From: Bacteroidales bacterium
GTDB lineage: Bacteria; Bacteroidota; Bacteroidia; Bacteroidales; P3
Direction: 5' to 3'
Length of the DNA: 64,000 nucleotides
Assembly (NCBI GenBank): GCA_017480225.1
Contig: JAFVBB010000008.1
Span: 48,292-112,291 of the forward strand
Below, one piece after another: positions 62,568 to 64,000 of the stretch; position 1 is the stretch's first letter; every line of letters starts with the position of its first letter. A program made the position numbers and the translations under genes. The notes below the pieces were generated by a model. The model did no database searches. It was not told where the DNA came from and worked only from the letters and a program-made list of their open reading frames with translations.

Positions 62568-63445
62568 TGTCTGCGCTGTTTGGTCACTGTGCCGTGGCAC
62601 AGGCGGGCCGCCGCCGCGTCGGGCAGGCAGTCGAGCCGGTAGACAGGCACGCGCTCTATTATTTCGCCCACGAGGCCAATCAGCGCGTCGGCGCTGCGGT
62701 CGTGGTGCATGAACGTAGGTGGGCAGGAGGGCTGCAGCGCGGCGAAGGAGTGCAGCGTGTCGAGCCGGGCGATGCTGTTCGCCGGTGCCTGGCGCAGCCT
62801 GACGAAGGCCGCCACGGGGTAGCTCTCGGTGCGGAAGCAGGGGGTCTTGCCGCTCCAGGGCGAGCCGTACACCACCACCCGCCCATGCTCCACGCGCACC
62901 ACCGGGCTGTCGTCGTTGAGCAGGGTGGAACCCTCGATGTTGTCCAGCCACAGCCTGGTGTGTGTACTTTTGCCGGTGCCGCTCTCGCCAAGGCAGAGCA
63001 CCGCCCCGCCGCCGCACACCACCGCCGAGGCATGTACCGGCACAGCGTTGTGCCTCAGCGCGGCGTGGGCGTAGGCCAGCCACAGCATGTAGAGCAGGTC
63101 GCCGCCTGTGTGGCGGCAGTCGATGGTGGCCTCGCCGTCGGCGCTGCAGGCCACCATGCCGCTGTCGCCGAAGGTGTAGACCGGCAGGCCTGCCTCGCTC
63201 TCGTGCAGCTGGCACTCCATGCCTGTGGAGAGGGTGAAAGTGTGCAGCCTGCGCCTGAGCGCCGGTGCCCCGGCTCGGCCAAGGAATATGCGCACGTCCG
63301 GCTCGGCCTCGCCGGTGCAGGCGAACAGTCCAAGCCCCGGCAGACGCATGGCGCCGCCGAGGCTGCCGTGGCCATAGAGCCCCACCGTCAGGCCTCCAAT
63401 GCGGAGCGCGCGCCGGTCGAGGCATGAAGGGTCGCCGCTAACCAT
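62564..63445 (-). CDS. HPr kinase-like P-loop protein
   Basis: 293 residues. A divergent N-terminal half precedes an HprK-like ATPase core with Walker A GESGTGKSTHT (near residue 147), a LLNDDSPVV Walker-B-like stretch and GSPWSGKT later. It is not the phosphotransferase-system kinase; HprK-like proteins of this class are encoded beside PqqD-family proteins in peptide-modification and glycan clusters. It overlaps the PqqD gene by eight bases. Function unknown. Confidence 0.78.
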   Translation of the reverse strand: MVSGDPSCLDRRALRIGGLTVGLYGHGSLGGAMRLPGLGLFACTGEAEPDVRIFLGRAGAPALRRRLHTFTLSTGMECQLHESEAGLPVYTFGDSGMVACSADGEATIDCRHTGGDLLYMLWLAYAHAALRHNAVPVHASAVVCGGGAVLCLGESGTGKSTHTRLWLDNIEGSTLLNDDSPVVRVEHGRVVVYGSPWSGKTPCFRTESYPVAAFVRLRQAPANSIARLDTLHSFAALQPSCPPTFMHHDRSADALIGLVGEIIERVPVYRLDCLPDAAAARLCHGTVTKQRRQ

Positions 63446-63707
63446 GCACCAACCCCTCTTTTTGCATCTGTTCCAGCCACTCGGCCGCGTCGCGCCTGGC
63501 GGTGTCGGCGTCGACTTCAAAGCGCTCCGTCAGCAGCGAGGCGGCATCGTCAACGTCGAAGTCGCGTCCCAGCAGAGCCTCGTACAGCTCTATGGCGGTG
63601 GGGTTGAGCGCCACCACGCGGGTCATATCCTCGTCGCCGTCGTCGGTGCCGATGTGGAGAAACTCGTCGGCCACACGGCGCATCTTCTTTGTCTCGTCAA
63701 TTCTCAT
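63438..63707 (-). CDS. PqqD family protein
   Basis: 89 residues with the PqqD winged-helix pattern: MRRVADEFLHIG, VVALNPTAIELYEALLGRDF, and a helical C-terminus with the Asp/Glu-rich SLLTERFEVD. PqqD domains bind leader peptides of modified peptides. A strong ribosome-binding site AGGAG sits five bases before the ATG. The 290 bases upstream contain no convincing precursor peptide gene, only the 11-bp repeat array and a divergent promoter-like TACTTTTG at 63842-63849. Confidence 0.82.
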   Translation of the reverse strand: MRIDETKKMRRVADEFLHIGTDDGDEDMTRVVALNPTAIELYEALLGRDFDVDDAASLLTERFEVDADTARRDAAEWLEQMQKEGLVHG

Positions 63708-63848
63708 ATCTCTCCTGTCAACGATGTGTGGTGCCTATTATTGCGGCCAGCCGCAAAAAATGCCGCCTGCGGCCTCGTCATGCGGCGCTGAAAGGCCATG
63801 TCAACAGCATGTCAACAGCTGCTCTTCTACTTATCATCGCCTACTTTT

Positions 63849-63903
63849 GTAGTAGTTAGGTAGTGGTTGGGTAGGCGATGAGTAGGAGTTGAGTAGGAGA
63901 TGG
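63849..63903. repeat. Tandem array of five 11-bp units with an inverted copy
   Basis: Five head-to-tail degenerate 11-bp units (GTAGTAGTTAG, GTAGTGGTTGG, GTAGGCGATGA, GTAGGAGTTGA, GTAGGAGATGG) are preceded after four T by an inverted copy CATCGCCTAC (63835-63844). The rest of 63708-64000 shows no gene that can be supported. Confidence 0.75.
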
Positions 63904-64000
63904 TCTATACTTTGTGCTGATTTACAGCGTGTTGCATATTAGTGTTCTGCCCCCTGCATGTATTTTTGTGCAAAGTGCTGTTCTGCTGTGGGTTATGGTG

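Noticed and set aside
63835-63903. Possible CRISPR array
   Set aside because: Units are 11 bp with no spacers, and no cas genes are present in the window.

Overview
The window looks like a chromosomal segment of a Bacteroidales bacterium (Bacteroidetes). The evidence is promoter-like TAnnTTTG boxes upstream of several genes, two large secreted proteins with the gliding-motility-associated C-terminal domain of type IX secretion cargo, a GldH-like lipoprotein, a WbuC cupin, DUF4838 and DUF554 proteins, and a TerC-RdgB-BFN operon. Base composition is split by eye: about 1-24000 is AT-richer, while most of 33400-63700 is strikingly GC-rich. This suggests that the first surface-polysaccharide cluster was acquired.

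Region A (1-25260, + strand) is a surface glycan cluster. In order it has a partial UDP-GlcNAc 2-epimerase, two LicD proteins, a phosphonate cassette (PEP mutase fused to two nucleotidyltransferase domains, phosphonopyruvate decarboxylase, iron alcohol dehydrogenase), a third LicD, flippase, a fourth LicD, polymerase, an IS4-type insertion, an orphan two-gene pair, two GT4 glycosyltransferases, a CDP-glycerol-type transferase, a class V aminotransferase, a cytidylyltransferase-oxidoreductase fusion, an SDR epimerase, a nucleotidyltransferase-like protein, a WecA/WbpL-type initiating transferase, WbuC and a decayed helicase. The likely product is a lipid-linked glycan decorated with CMP-activated phosphonate (2-hydroxyethylphosphonate, possibly 2-aminoethylphosphonate). 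Two licD genes carry long homopolymers (C9 and G10); the C9 tract has shifted one gene out of frame.

Region B (25355-29090, - strand) is a decaying phage-like cassette: a reverse transcriptase with a damaged N-terminus, a small phage-type protein, a thymidylate-synthase-like gene split by a frameshift that carries a dCMP-type Asp, and a DNA adenine methylase.

Region C (29096-54246, almost all - strand) is mostly housekeeping and envelope genes: DUF4838/porin/DUF554 operon, carbamate kinase and ornithine carbamoyltransferase, an MFS transporter, tRNA-Arg(ACG), GNAT, ECF sigma factor with an envelope protein, a membrane GT2, UvrC-GldH-Asd, two paralogous secreted proteins, and a tightly overlapped seven-gene operon TerC-RdgB-BFN-PNP-SBF-HAD-small protein.

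Region D (54373-61790, + strand) is a second, GC-rich phosphonate cluster: repeat element, candidate operator, two-domain cytidylyltransferase-PEP mutase, decarboxylase, iron alcohol dehydrogenase, glycerophosphotransferase-like protein, GT2 and a flavin amine-oxidase-like protein. Region E (61773-63707, - strand) holds PqqD, an HprK-like P-loop protein and a signal-peptidase/VanZ fusion. Three intergenic hairpins built of 11-bp units are scattered through the GC-rich part.

The headline is two independently organised phosphonate pathways about 50 kb apart, with different nucleotide-activation domains fused to PEP mutase, one of them sitting among apparently phase-variable LicD transferases.
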